NCBI RefSeq assembly: GCF_028561275.1
Contig: NZ_JAQQTF010000004.1
Coordinates: forward strand, 124,001-188,000
From: Aureisphaera galaxeae
Lineage (GTDB): Bacteria > Bacteroidota > Bacteroidia > Flavobacteriales > Flavobacteriaceae
Direction of reading: 5' to 3'
Length of the DNA stretch: 64,000 bases
The translations under genes and the position numbers were made by a program. Within the stretch, counting starts at the first letter, position 1; each line of letters opens with the position of its first letter. Below, piece by piece: positions 18,380 through 25,248 of this stretch. The notes beneath the pieces are model-generated. The model was not told the DNA's origin and ran no database searches. It saw only the letters and a list, made by a program, of their open reading frames with translations.

Positions 18380-18877
18380 ATGGCGACAGCAAATACAAAT
18401 TTATCGGCCTACGATAAAAGTACAATCCCAAATGCGAAGGACTTTCGGTTTGGGATTGTTGTTTCTGAATGGAATGAAGAGATCACCCAAGGCATGTTCC
18501 AAGGTGCTTTCGACGCAATTATAGATTGCGGGGGAATCAAGGAAAATATCGTACGTTGGAATGTTCCCGGTAGTTTCGAACTCATCTACGGAGCCAAGAA
18601 AATGACCCAAGCTTTCGATATGTTAGATGCGGTTATTGTCATTGGTAGTGTCATTCAAGGAGAAACCAAACATTTCGATTACGTTTGCGAGGCCGTTTCT
18701 CAGGGAATTAAGGACCTAAACATACAAGGCGATATCCCAGTCATTTTCTGTGTGCTTACCGACAACAATTGGCAGCAAGCCAAAGAACGAAGTGGGGGCA
18801 AGCATGGAAACAAAGGGACCGAAGCTGCCATAGCTGCCATAAAAATGGCACAACTACGAAAGGACGCTCGGTTCTAA
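18380..18877 (+). CDS. ribH: 6,7-dimethyl-8-ribityllumazine synthase
   Basis: A 165-residue enzyme of riboflavin synthesis joining 5-amino-6-ribitylamino-uracil and dihydroxybutanone phosphate to lumazine. Family motifs: FGIVVSEWNEEIT (substrate Trp loop), VPGSFELIYGAKKM, VIGSVIQGETKHFDYV with the catalytic His, and PVIFCVLTDNNWQQAKERSGG. Length is normal. It follows the TPR gene by 2 bases; no other rib gene is in the window. Confidence 0.97.
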   Translation: MATANTNLSAYDKSTIPNAKDFRFGIVVSEWNEEITQGMFQGAFDAIIDCGGIKENIVRWNVPGSFELIYGAKKMTQAFDMLDAVIVIGSVIQGETKHFDYVCEAVSQGIKDLNIQGDIPVIFCVLTDNNWQQAKERSGGKHGNKGTEAAIAAIKMAQLRKDARF

Positions 18878-18959
18878 TACATTAAAAAACAGTCGATTTT
18901 CGGTAAATCCCTTTTGCAAAAAATTAACGGGACACACTCGGCATTGTTTTTGATTTTAA

Positions 18960-18977
18960 CTAACTTTGAAAAGTTAG
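18960..18977. promoter_or_regulatory. Hairpin containing a TAnnTTTG box before the 18981 gene
   Basis: CTAACTTT-GA-AAAGTTAG is a perfect 8-base inverted repeat ending three bases before the ATG at 18981, and TAACTTTG inside it matches TAnnTTTG. It may be a promoter -7 element, an operator, or a hairpin covering the ribosome site. No clear -33 element accompanies it. Confidence 0.4.
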
Positions 18978-18980
18978 CTT

Positions 18981-19283
18981 ATGGGACCGATTAAATTCAC
19001 AATAATAAAGAAACTTAAAACCAACAACCGGTTTAACTACACCCCCCGCTATTACAAAGGAAAGGAAGATGTTGAGGAAGGTAAGTTTGCCACGAGATTG
19101 GATGCGTACAATGAGAGTTACAATAAGAATGATTTCGGATCGCATTGGAGTGAGGCTAGAAAAGCCAAGCGAAACCGGGGAAATTATGAGTTGAACAAGA
19201 CCGTACTCATTATAGCAGCTATTCTTGCATTTGTATTCCTTTGGTTAATAGATTTTGACCTAACCATTTTTACCCAGACTTAG
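18981..19283 (+). CDS. Small single-pass membrane protein upstream of mutL
   Basis: A 100-residue protein: a basic N-terminal half (FTIIKKLKTNNRFNYTPRYY, SEARKAKRNRGNYELNK) and one C-terminal membrane segment at about 74-93 (VLIIAAILAFVFLWLIDF). My recollection is that homologues in flavobacteria are sometimes labelled riboflavin synthase subunit beta, probably from proximity to ribH. The sequence has no lumazine or riboflavin synthase motif and is clearly a membrane protein. It ends 3 bases before mutL, so it is the first gene of the mutL unit. Function unknown. Confidence 0.75.
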   Translation: MGPIKFTIIKKLKTNNRFNYTPRYYKGKEDVEEGKFATRLDAYNESYNKNDFGSHWSEARKAKRNRGNYELNKTVLIIAAILAFVFLWLIDFDLTIFTQT

Positions 19284-19286
19284 TGA

Positions 19287-21140
19287 ATGTCTAATATTAT
19301 TAAGTTATTACCCGATCACGTTGCCAACCAAATTGCAGCAGGAGAGGTGGTACAGCGACCCGCTTCTGTAGTGAAGGAACTCTTGGAAAACGCGATTGAT
19401 GCTGAGGCAACTTCCATAAAATTAGTCGTAAAGGACGCAGGGAAAACCCTGATACAGGTAATTGATAACGGAAAAGGAATGTCCGATATCGATGCACGAC
19501 TTTGTTTTGACCGTCATGCGACTTCCAAAATTCAAAGTGCGGACGATCTCTTCAATCTACATACCAAAGGATTTCGTGGGGAAGCTTTGGCTTCCATTGC
19601 GGCTATTGCCCATGTGGAGCTTAAAACCAAAACCGAAGAGGCCGAAATTGGGACGCATGTAACCATAGAAGGAAGCAAAGTGATTTCGCAAGAAGTAGCT
19701 GTGGTTCCCAAGGGAACCACTTTATCGGTAAAGAACCTCTTCTATAATATTCCCGCCCGACGTAATTTCTTAAAAAGCAATCCGGTAGAAACCCGGCATA
19801 TTATTGATGAATTTCATAGAGTAGCACTAGCACATCCGCAAGTAGCTTTTAAAATGATTCACAATGGTAGTGATGTGTTCGACCTCCCCGAGAGTAACGT
19901 ACGACAGCGTATCGTGAATATTTTCGGTACGAAATCCAATGAGAAGTTGGTGCCTGTTACTGAGGAAACGGAGATCGTAAAGGTAGATGGGTTTGTACTG
20001 AAACCCGAATTTGCCAAAAAGAGTAGGGGAGAGCAGTTCTTTTTTGTGAACGATAGGTTCATTAAAAGTCCTTATTTGAACCATGCGGTAGTATCGGCTT
20101 TCGAAGGCCTTGTTAAGGATGGCACGCATCCAGGCTATTTTCTGTATTTGGACGTGCCGTCTAAGTCTATAGATATCAATATTCACCCAACGAAGACCGA
20201 AATAAAGTTCGACGACGAGCATTCCATTTACGCTATGTTGCGGGCTACCATAAAGCACAGTTTAGGGCAATTCAGTATTGCTCCAGTATTGGATTTCAAT
20301 AAGGACTCTAGTTTCGACACCCCCTATGAGTACAGTAAGAAGGACCCCGTGGTTCCTACCATCGAAGTAGATAGGACCTTCAATCCTTTTAAGGAAGGGA
20401 GTACTTCTAAACCCAGTAAGGTATCCTTTAAAAAAGAGTCGACAACGGCATGGGAGTCGTTATATGTAGGTTTGAAGGATGATGATAACCCTTCAATCGA
20501 AGCCGAACCCTTCGGTGAGATGCAGGTTGAAAGCGACGAGTTTACGGGTAATCTCTTTACCGAAGAAAAGGTGCATGCCGGACAGATTACCTTTCAAATA
20601 CAAAATAAGTACATCGTAAGTGCCGTAAAGAGCGGGATGATGATCGTACATCAACATTTGGCGCATCAGCGAATCATGTACGAAGAATTACTGAAGAATA
20701 TGACCGTGCAGGAAGCGGTGAGCCAACAGTTGTTATTTCCTGTTCAGGTAACCTTTTCCAAACCCAAGATTGAATTGTTGGAGACGATACGAGAACAACT
20801 GGAACATACAGGATTTGTATTTTCCTCTTGGGAAGAGGAAGAAATAGGCATTAATGGCATCCCTGCCGGTGTAAAGGAAAGCAATGTAGAAGGGATTTTG
20901 GAGCAGGTATTGAGCGATTTGGAACATCAGGTGCCAGAGGCTGGATTTAGCCAGAACGATCTGTTGGCGAAGTCCTTGGCCAAAAGTATGGCCATAAAAA
21001 CAGGTACGGCTTTAGAGAAAGAAGAGCAAGAGCATCTCATACACCAATTGTTTGCTTGCAAGGAACCCAGTGTTTCCCCAGACAATAGGCCTGTACTTGT
21101 AATGTTGAATGCCAATGATTTGGATAAAAAGTTTATGTAA
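19287..21140 (+). CDS. mutL: DNA mismatch repair protein MutL without endonuclease motif
   Basis: A 617-residue GHKL ATPase linking MutS recognition to excision. N-terminal motifs are intact: KELLENAIDAEA (about 31-41), DNGKGM (60-65), TKGFRGEALASI (about 93-104). The C-terminal dimerisation domain is present, but the endonuclease motif DQHA(x)2E(x)4E reads HQHLAHQRIMYE (455-466), with Asp to His and Glu to Gln. The final CPHGRP site reads SPDNRP and the ACxxAI site reads SMAIKT. The metal-dependent nickase is therefore probably absent, as in MutH-type MutL. Second gene of the unit from 18981. Confidence 0.96.
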   Translation: MSNIIKLLPDHVANQIAAGEVVQRPASVVKELLENAIDAEATSIKLVVKDAGKTLIQVIDNGKGMSDIDARLCFDRHATSKIQSADDLFNLHTKGFRGEALASIAAIAHVELKTKTEEAEIGTHVTIEGSKVISQEVAVVPKGTTLSVKNLFYNIPARRNFLKSNPVETRHIIDEFHRVALAHPQVAFKMIHNGSDVFDLPESNVRQRIVNIFGTKSNEKLVPVTEETEIVKVDGFVLKPEFAKKSRGEQFFFVNDRFIKSPYLNHAVVSAFEGLVKDGTHPGYFLYLDVPSKSIDINIHPTKTEIKFDDEHSIYAMLRATIKHSLGQFSIAPVLDFNKDSSFDTPYEYSKKDPVVPTIEVDRTFNPFKEGSTSKPSKVSFKKESTTAWESLYVGLKDDDNPSIEAEPFGEMQVESDEFTGNLFTEEKVHAGQITFQIQNKYIVSAVKSGMMIVHQHLAHQRIMYEELLKNMTVQEAVSQQLLFPVQVTFSKPKIELLETIREQLEHTGFVFSSWEEEEIGINGIPAGVKESNVEGILEQVLSDLEHQVPEAGFSQNDLLAKSLAKSMAIKTGTALEKEEQEHLIHQLFACKEPSVSPDNRPVLVMLNANDLDKKFM

Positions 21141-21893
21141 ATGTTTCGAATAACAGAGACTGTCAAGGTATTAATTATCACCAATGTCCTCTTTTATGTA
21201 GGGGCATTGACCTTAGGAGAAGGGGCGTATAAATTATTCGCTTTACAATTTCCCGAACATCCTAATTTCAGGGTGTGGCAGATTTTAACAAGTATGTGGA
21301 TGCATGATATGAGGTCTATTGGACATATTTTGTTCAATATGCTCATGCTATTTATGTTCGGGAGCCAGTTAGAGGCCTATTTAGGACAGAAGAAGTTTTT
21401 GTTTATTTATTTTTCGGCTGGTTTGGGCGCAACGGCTTTGCACTTTTTAATATTGTATTTGGGGTACTTTCCCGGATATGAAGCCTTCAGTGTATCTGGA
21501 TTTTCAAAGGCCGAGATTCTTCAATTTATGAACGAAGGACAATACAATACCCGGGTTTGGGAGGTTGCGGATGAAAGCACGATTCAGCGAATGTTCAACT
21601 CCTTCCATACTTCAGCAGCTGGGGCTTCAGGTGCCATTTTTGGAATACTAATGGCTTTTGCGGTCTATTTTCCCAATTTGCAAATATTTTTGCTTTTCTT
21701 GCCTATACCTATTAAGGCCAAATACTTAATTGGAGGTTATTTCGCTTTAAACGTAATATCTGCCTTTTCGGGTATTGCCATCATTGGAGATCCCAGTACA
21801 GGATTCTGGGCACATATAGGCGGAGGAATCATTGGGCTTATTTGCGCTTGGTACTGGAAGAAGAACAGTTTTAATAGTCATCGATTGAATTAA
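21141..21893 (+). CDS. Rhomboid-family intramembrane serine protease (first copy)
   Basis: A 250-residue polytopic protein abutting the mutL stop with no gap. The catalytic motif GASGAIFG holds Ser163 and the last helix FWAHIGGGIIG holds His225, forming the rhomboid dyad. HILFNMLMLFMFG gives the HxxxN-type oxyanion helix. It is expected to cleave transmembrane substrates within the inner membrane. A long insert (about 105-150, YFPGYEAFSVSGFSKAEILQ) separates helices before the GASG helix. A second rhomboid follows after 2 bases; the substrate is unknown. Confidence 0.9.
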   Translation: MFRITETVKVLIITNVLFYVGALTLGEGAYKLFALQFPEHPNFRVWQILTSMWMHDMRSIGHILFNMLMLFMFGSQLEAYLGQKKFLFIYFSAGLGATALHFLILYLGYFPGYEAFSVSGFSKAEILQFMNEGQYNTRVWEVADESTIQRMFNSFHTSAAGASGAIFGILMAFAVYFPNLQIFLLFLPIPIKAKYLIGGYFALNVISAFSGIAIIGDPSTGFWAHIGGGIIGLICAWYWKKNSFNSHRLN

Positions 21894-21895
21894 CT

Positions 21896-22777
21896 ATGAC
21901 AGGAGGAAGCTTATCATATCAGTTTAAAACGGCCAGTGTCGTCGTAAAGCTCATTGTGATCAATGCAGTTGTTTTCATTGGGGTCAATATTGTCGCATTC
22001 CTCATGCAAATGGAGCCTTCTTATCTCACCCGATGGTTTGTACTTCCCGATAGCATAAGTGAGGTCATATGGCAACCTTGGTCCTTTTTCTCATACAGCT
22101 TTTTACATTCAGGGATTTTCCATATTCTCTTTAATATGATCTTTTTGTATATGTTCGGAAGGATCATCCTCAATTTATTTAGTGAAAAACGATTTCTTGC
22201 AATTTACTTGCTTGGTGCACTCGCGGGAGGGTTACTATTTGTTCTTAGCTATAATATCTTCCCAGCCTTTGCCAGTTCTAAGGGCTACCTTTTAGGTGCT
22301 TCTGGGGCGGTGACGGCCATTATGGTTTTTATTGCCACCTATACACCCAATACGGTGGTTCGGATTTTTATGTTCAATCTGAAAATCTGGTGGATTGCCG
22401 TGTTTTTCGTCCTGAAAGATTTAATTCAACTACCTCTCTCAGACAATGCGGGTGGGTTATTAACACATTTAGGAGGTGCTATTTTTGGGTATGTATATGC
22501 CCGACAAATGGCCAAAGGAAATGACATTGGTGCTTGGTTCGAAAGATTCATGGATTGGGTGGCCGATCTCTTCAAAACAAGAAAACAAAAGCCGTTTAAA
22601 AAAGTACATAGGAACAAGGCAACACAATCCAAAACTAAACGTTCTAAACCTGTCGACAGCAAGAGTGACCACCAGAAGAAAGTCGATGCTATTCTGGATA
22701 AGATTAGTAAGAGTGGTTACGAAAGCCTTACAAAGGCCGAGAAGGATTTCCTTTTCAAGGCGGGTAACGACAACTAA
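21896..22777 (+). CDS. Rhomboid-family intramembrane serine protease with basic tail (second copy)
   Basis: A 293-residue rhomboid paralogue: HILFNMIFLYMFG, GASGAVTAIM (Ser136) and LLTHLGGAIFGYVYA (His191). Unlike its neighbour it has a basic cytosolic C-terminal extension from about residue 215 (FKTRKQKPFKKVHRNKATQS) ending in a conserved-looking helix YESLTKAEKDFLFKAG, known as a tail in Bacteroidota rhomboids. The two rhomboids are adjacent and co-directional behind mutL, and may cleave different substrates. The dyad appears complete. Confidence 0.9.
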   Translation: MTGGSLSYQFKTASVVVKLIVINAVVFIGVNIVAFLMQMEPSYLTRWFVLPDSISEVIWQPWSFFSYSFLHSGIFHILFNMIFLYMFGRIILNLFSEKRFLAIYLLGALAGGLLFVLSYNIFPAFASSKGYLLGASGAVTAIMVFIATYTPNTVVRIFMFNLKIWWIAVFFVLKDLIQLPLSDNAGGLLTHLGGAIFGYVYARQMAKGNDIGAWFERFMDWVADLFKTRKQKPFKKVHRNKATQSKTKRSKPVDSKSDHQKKVDAILDKISKSGYESLTKAEKDFLFKAGNDN

Positions 22778-22797
22778 CCAATACGTACACAAGCATT

Positions 22798-23832
22798 TTG
22801 AAGAAGCTCAGGTTTTTGGGGAAACTTATCTATTGGGGCAATGTGCTAGTAGCATTATTACTGGTCATTTCCTTTGTATTGCCCTATTTGCCACCTTCTA
22901 CCTTTCCCACACTTTCTATTCTTAGTTTAGCGGTTTCACCTCTGTTATTCATTAACATCCTATTTGCATTGTATTGGTTGCTTCGCCTCCGAAAGCAGGT
23001 TTGGGTCTCATTGATCGTTTTGATCATCGCTTTTTTTCACTTTAATCCTTTTTTCGAAATATCTTCGGAAGGGGATGCATCAAAGTACAACACCACGCTA
23101 TCGGTTTTATCGTATAACGTTCGTCTGTTCAATGCCTATGAAAAAGAGAACAATGCAGATGCTGTGTCGCAAAAAATGAATGAAATTTTAAGTGCTGACG
23201 ATCCTGATATGCTTTTCATTCAGGAGTACTATGCCGACCATAAAGTAGACTTCTCAAAATACCCTCATACATTTATTCACTTTCAGGACTCCGATCATAA
23301 CTTGGGGCATGCGATATTCTCAAAGTATCCTTTATTGAATAAGGGAGGTTTTGATTTCGAAAAGTCGTACAACAACAGTATTTATGCCGATGCCGTTGTA
23401 GGGAACGATACCATTCGCGTATACAATCTTCATTTACAATCCATCGGCATACTTCCTACGGTCGATTTCCTTCAGGACCGGGGAACAGAACAATTAAAAG
23501 AACGCTTTTCCGAACGTTTCGTACAACAGGAGTCCCAAATGCGTAAAATATTGGGACATAAGGAACAGTCTCCTTATCCGGTAATATTGGCGGGCGATTT
23601 CAATAACACTTCTTTTTCCTATGTGTACAGAAAGCTGAAAAAGGAAATGCAAGATGCATTTTTGGAGCGTGGTAATGGATTAGGAAGCACCTATTCTTTT
23701 CAAGGCTACCCCATGCGTATTGACTACATTATGGCGTCCAAGGGAATGGATGTTATCCGATTTAAAACCCTAGACGAAACGTTCTCAGATCACTATCCAA
23801 TAAGCGCACAATTGGGTTGGGGCGAGCGTTAA
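22798..23832 (+). CDS. Membrane-anchored endonuclease/exonuclease/phosphatase-family protein
   Basis: A 344-residue protein starting at TTG (22798), the only suitable initiation codon before the first membrane segment. Three hydrophobic segments (about 12-31, 36-55, 62-80) precede an EEP domain: VLSYNVRLFNAY, DMLFIQEYYAD, NLHLQSIG, VILAGDFNNTSFSYVY, MRIDYIMAS, and SDHYPISAQL at the end. Catalytic Glu, Asp-Asn and terminal His residues are present. The active domain probably faces the periplasm and hydrolyses phosphodiesters or phospholipid headgroups; the substrate is unknown. It is the last gene of the mutL-rhomboid run and converges with the WbqC gene with 4 bases of overlap. Confidence 0.85.
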   Translation: MKKLRFLGKLIYWGNVLVALLLVISFVLPYLPPSTFPTLSILSLAVSPLLFINILFALYWLLRLRKQVWVSLIVLIIAFFHFNPFFEISSEGDASKYNTTLSVLSYNVRLFNAYEKENNADAVSQKMNEILSADDPDMLFIQEYYADHKVDFSKYPHTFIHFQDSDHNLGHAIFSKYPLLNKGGFDFEKSYNNSIYADAVVGNDTIRVYNLHLQSIGILPTVDFLQDRGTEQLKERFSERFVQQESQMRKILGHKEQSPYPVILAGDFNNTSFSYVYRKLKKEMQDAFLERGNGLGSTYSFQGYPMRIDYIMASKGMDVIRFKTLDETFSDHYPISAQLGWGER

Positions 23833-24449
23833 AATTCAAGCTGCTGACTCTCTAAGTAAGTAAGTGCATTCGGCCCTTCATTAAAGAGTAAATCTAAAAT
23901 GGAAAGATTGGGAAGAAACCCATGGTTCTTTTCATGTACCTGGGTATAGGTTGCCAAAGGATATTCTTTTTCCTTTTTGGACTCAATCATAAACCGTAGG
24001 TCTTTGAGCGGAGTCTCTTTCTCATATTTTGAAGTTGTTTGGATTGAAATGTCCGCTCCCAGAAGTTCACATATCATTTCGAAAATGGCCAAATTATGAT
24101 CCATAAGTCCAGAAACGGAATTGTGAAAAAGGGGATAGATATCATCTTCGTAATATTCGAAGAAGGGAGAGGTACGATAGGCACTTTGTAAGGATTTCCA
24201 ATGTTGCACTTGCCATTGAAAATTATCTTCTACGACAACTTCCTTGGTTTTCTGGCGTTCCTTGCTTTTGGAATGTTTAATAGGCACATTCAATAAGAGC
24301 TTCCCATTGGCATGGGCGATATGTGCCCTATTTCGGTAGGTCTGTTTCTGATAGTTATCCTCTACTTCGAATACCACCTGATCTGCCTGTACCGTGGCAA
24401 TCATTTGCGCGATGGAAGGAAAATAGCTGGGATGAATGAGGATGGACAT
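23829..24449 (-). CDS. WbqC-like family protein
   Basis: A 206-residue soluble protein starting MSILIHPSYFPSIAQMIATVQ, with the WbqC pattern YRNRAHIAHANGKLLLNVPIKHS, WQVQHWKSLQSAYRTSPFFEYY and a C-terminal FLPNLSILDLLFNEGP. WbqC-like proteins occur in O-antigen and glycan loci and are thought to act in amino-sugar modification. Here it is the last gene of the lepB group, 50 bases after the lepB paralogue. The function is inferred only from family. Confidence 0.85.
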   Translation of the reverse strand: MSILIHPSYFPSIAQMIATVQADQVVFEVEDNYQKQTYRNRAHIAHANGKLLLNVPIKHSKSKERQKTKEVVVEDNFQWQVQHWKSLQSAYRTSPFFEYYEDDIYPLFHNSVSGLMDHNLAIFEMICELLGADISIQTTSKYEKETPLKDLRFMIESKKEKEYPLATYTQVHEKNHGFLPNLSILDLLFNEGPNALTYLESQQLEF

Positions 24450-24460
24450 GGGTTCTGGGT

Positions 24461-24492
24461 TTAACTGTTTAGATGTTTAATCGTTTAACTGA
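24461..24492. repeat. Four-unit 8-base tandem repeat (left array)
   Basis: TTTAACTG TTTAGATG TTTAATCG TTTAACTG reads as four units of TTTANNNG in the gap between the WbqC gene and the lepB paralogue. Its last 17 bases, GTTTAATCGTTTAACTG (24475-24491), recur exactly in inverted orientation at 25228-25244. Confidence 0.7.
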
Positions 24493-24499
24493 TGAGTTG

Positions 24500-25174
24500 T
24501 TATTTGTTTTTTATGACGCCGACTATATCCGAAACAGGGATGGTACCTATATATCTTGAATCATGGGCATTGTCACGATTATCGCCCATAACAAAAACAT
24601 GGCCTTTTTGAATTACAAGGGGGCCAAAATAATTGGCGTTCCAACGGGCTTTGTACGTAGCAAAGATCTCATCGTTGCGTGCATCTGGTTCTTCCATTCT
24701 CCTAGTAAGCCCGAGTTCCCTAGCAATTCGGTCTTCTATATGACATAGATGACTGTCATTGCCCATGGGATAGCATTCGTGATTCTCATTTTGAAAATGT
24801 TTGGCAAATTCATCCCTAGATACCAAATAGGCATGTTTTAAAATCATCCGTTTGTCTACATTCACTCCGTTTACATAGGTAATGCCTTTGTCAATATGAA
24901 CAGTGTCTCCTTCTTGTGCGATGAGCCGATAAACGAAATGTGCCTCATCTTTTAGAAATATGGAATCATATCTTTTAAAAATGATAAAATCGTTTATTTC
25001 ATGTTTGTAGAGACTTGAAGCAAATTGAGATGAGTGCAATTTCAAGGCTGGCTCATTAGATGTGGTCGGAATAGAATACAACTTGGCCAAGTATTGCATT
25101 CTAAATACAAAGATGGCTACAATGGCCCCAAGTACAACTAAAATGGGGATCCTATATTTTCTAAAAAAAGCCAT
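24500..25174 (-). CDS. Signal peptidase I paralogue with Lys replaced by Tyr
   Basis: A 224-residue S26-family protein with one N-terminal membrane segment (about 9-25). The Ser box is IPTTSNEPAL (Ser39), with the usual Met after Ser replaced by Asn. The Lys box, normally YxKRVxGxPGD, is HFVYRLIAQEGD, so the general-base Lys is Tyr82. The last box MGDNRDNAHDSRYIGTIP is intact. It is shorter than the neighbouring 540-residue lepB, 74 bases upstream. I infer a catalytically impaired or repurposed paralogue. It is enclosed by oppositely oriented 8-base repeat arrays. Confidence 0.85.
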   Translation of the reverse strand: MAFFRKYRIPILVVLGAIVAIFVFRMQYLAKLYSIPTTSNEPALKLHSSQFASSLYKHEINDFIIFKRYDSIFLKDEAHFVYRLIAQEGDTVHIDKGITYVNGVNVDKRMILKHAYLVSRDEFAKHFQNENHECYPMGNDSHLCHIEDRIARELGLTRRMEEPDARNDEIFATYKARWNANYFGPLVIQKGHVFVMGDNRDNAHDSRYIGTIPVSDIVGVIKNK

Positions 25175-25212
25175 ATACGAACTTTAAAGGGCTTTATCAA
25201 GCACGAGCTATC

Positions 25213-25244
25213 GCTTAAACTATTAAACAGTTAAACGATTAAAC
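25213..25244. repeat. Four-unit 8-base tandem repeat (right array, inverted)
   Basis: CGCTTAAA CTATTAAA CAGTTAAA CGATTAAA reads as four units of NNNTTAAA, the complement of the TTTAANNG unit of the left array. CAGTTAAACGATTAAAC at 25228-25244 is the exact reverse complement of 24475-24491. It lies between the lepB paralogue and lepB. Confidence 0.7.
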
Positions 25245-25248
25245 CGGT

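Noticed and set aside
18981-19283. Riboflavin synthase beta subunit
   Set aside because: The sequence is a basic single-pass membrane protein without lumazine- or riboflavin-synthase motifs; ribH itself is the separate gene at 18380-18877.
24461-25244. CRISPR array
   Set aside because: The repeat units are 8 bases long and tandem with no spacers, and no cas genes are present.
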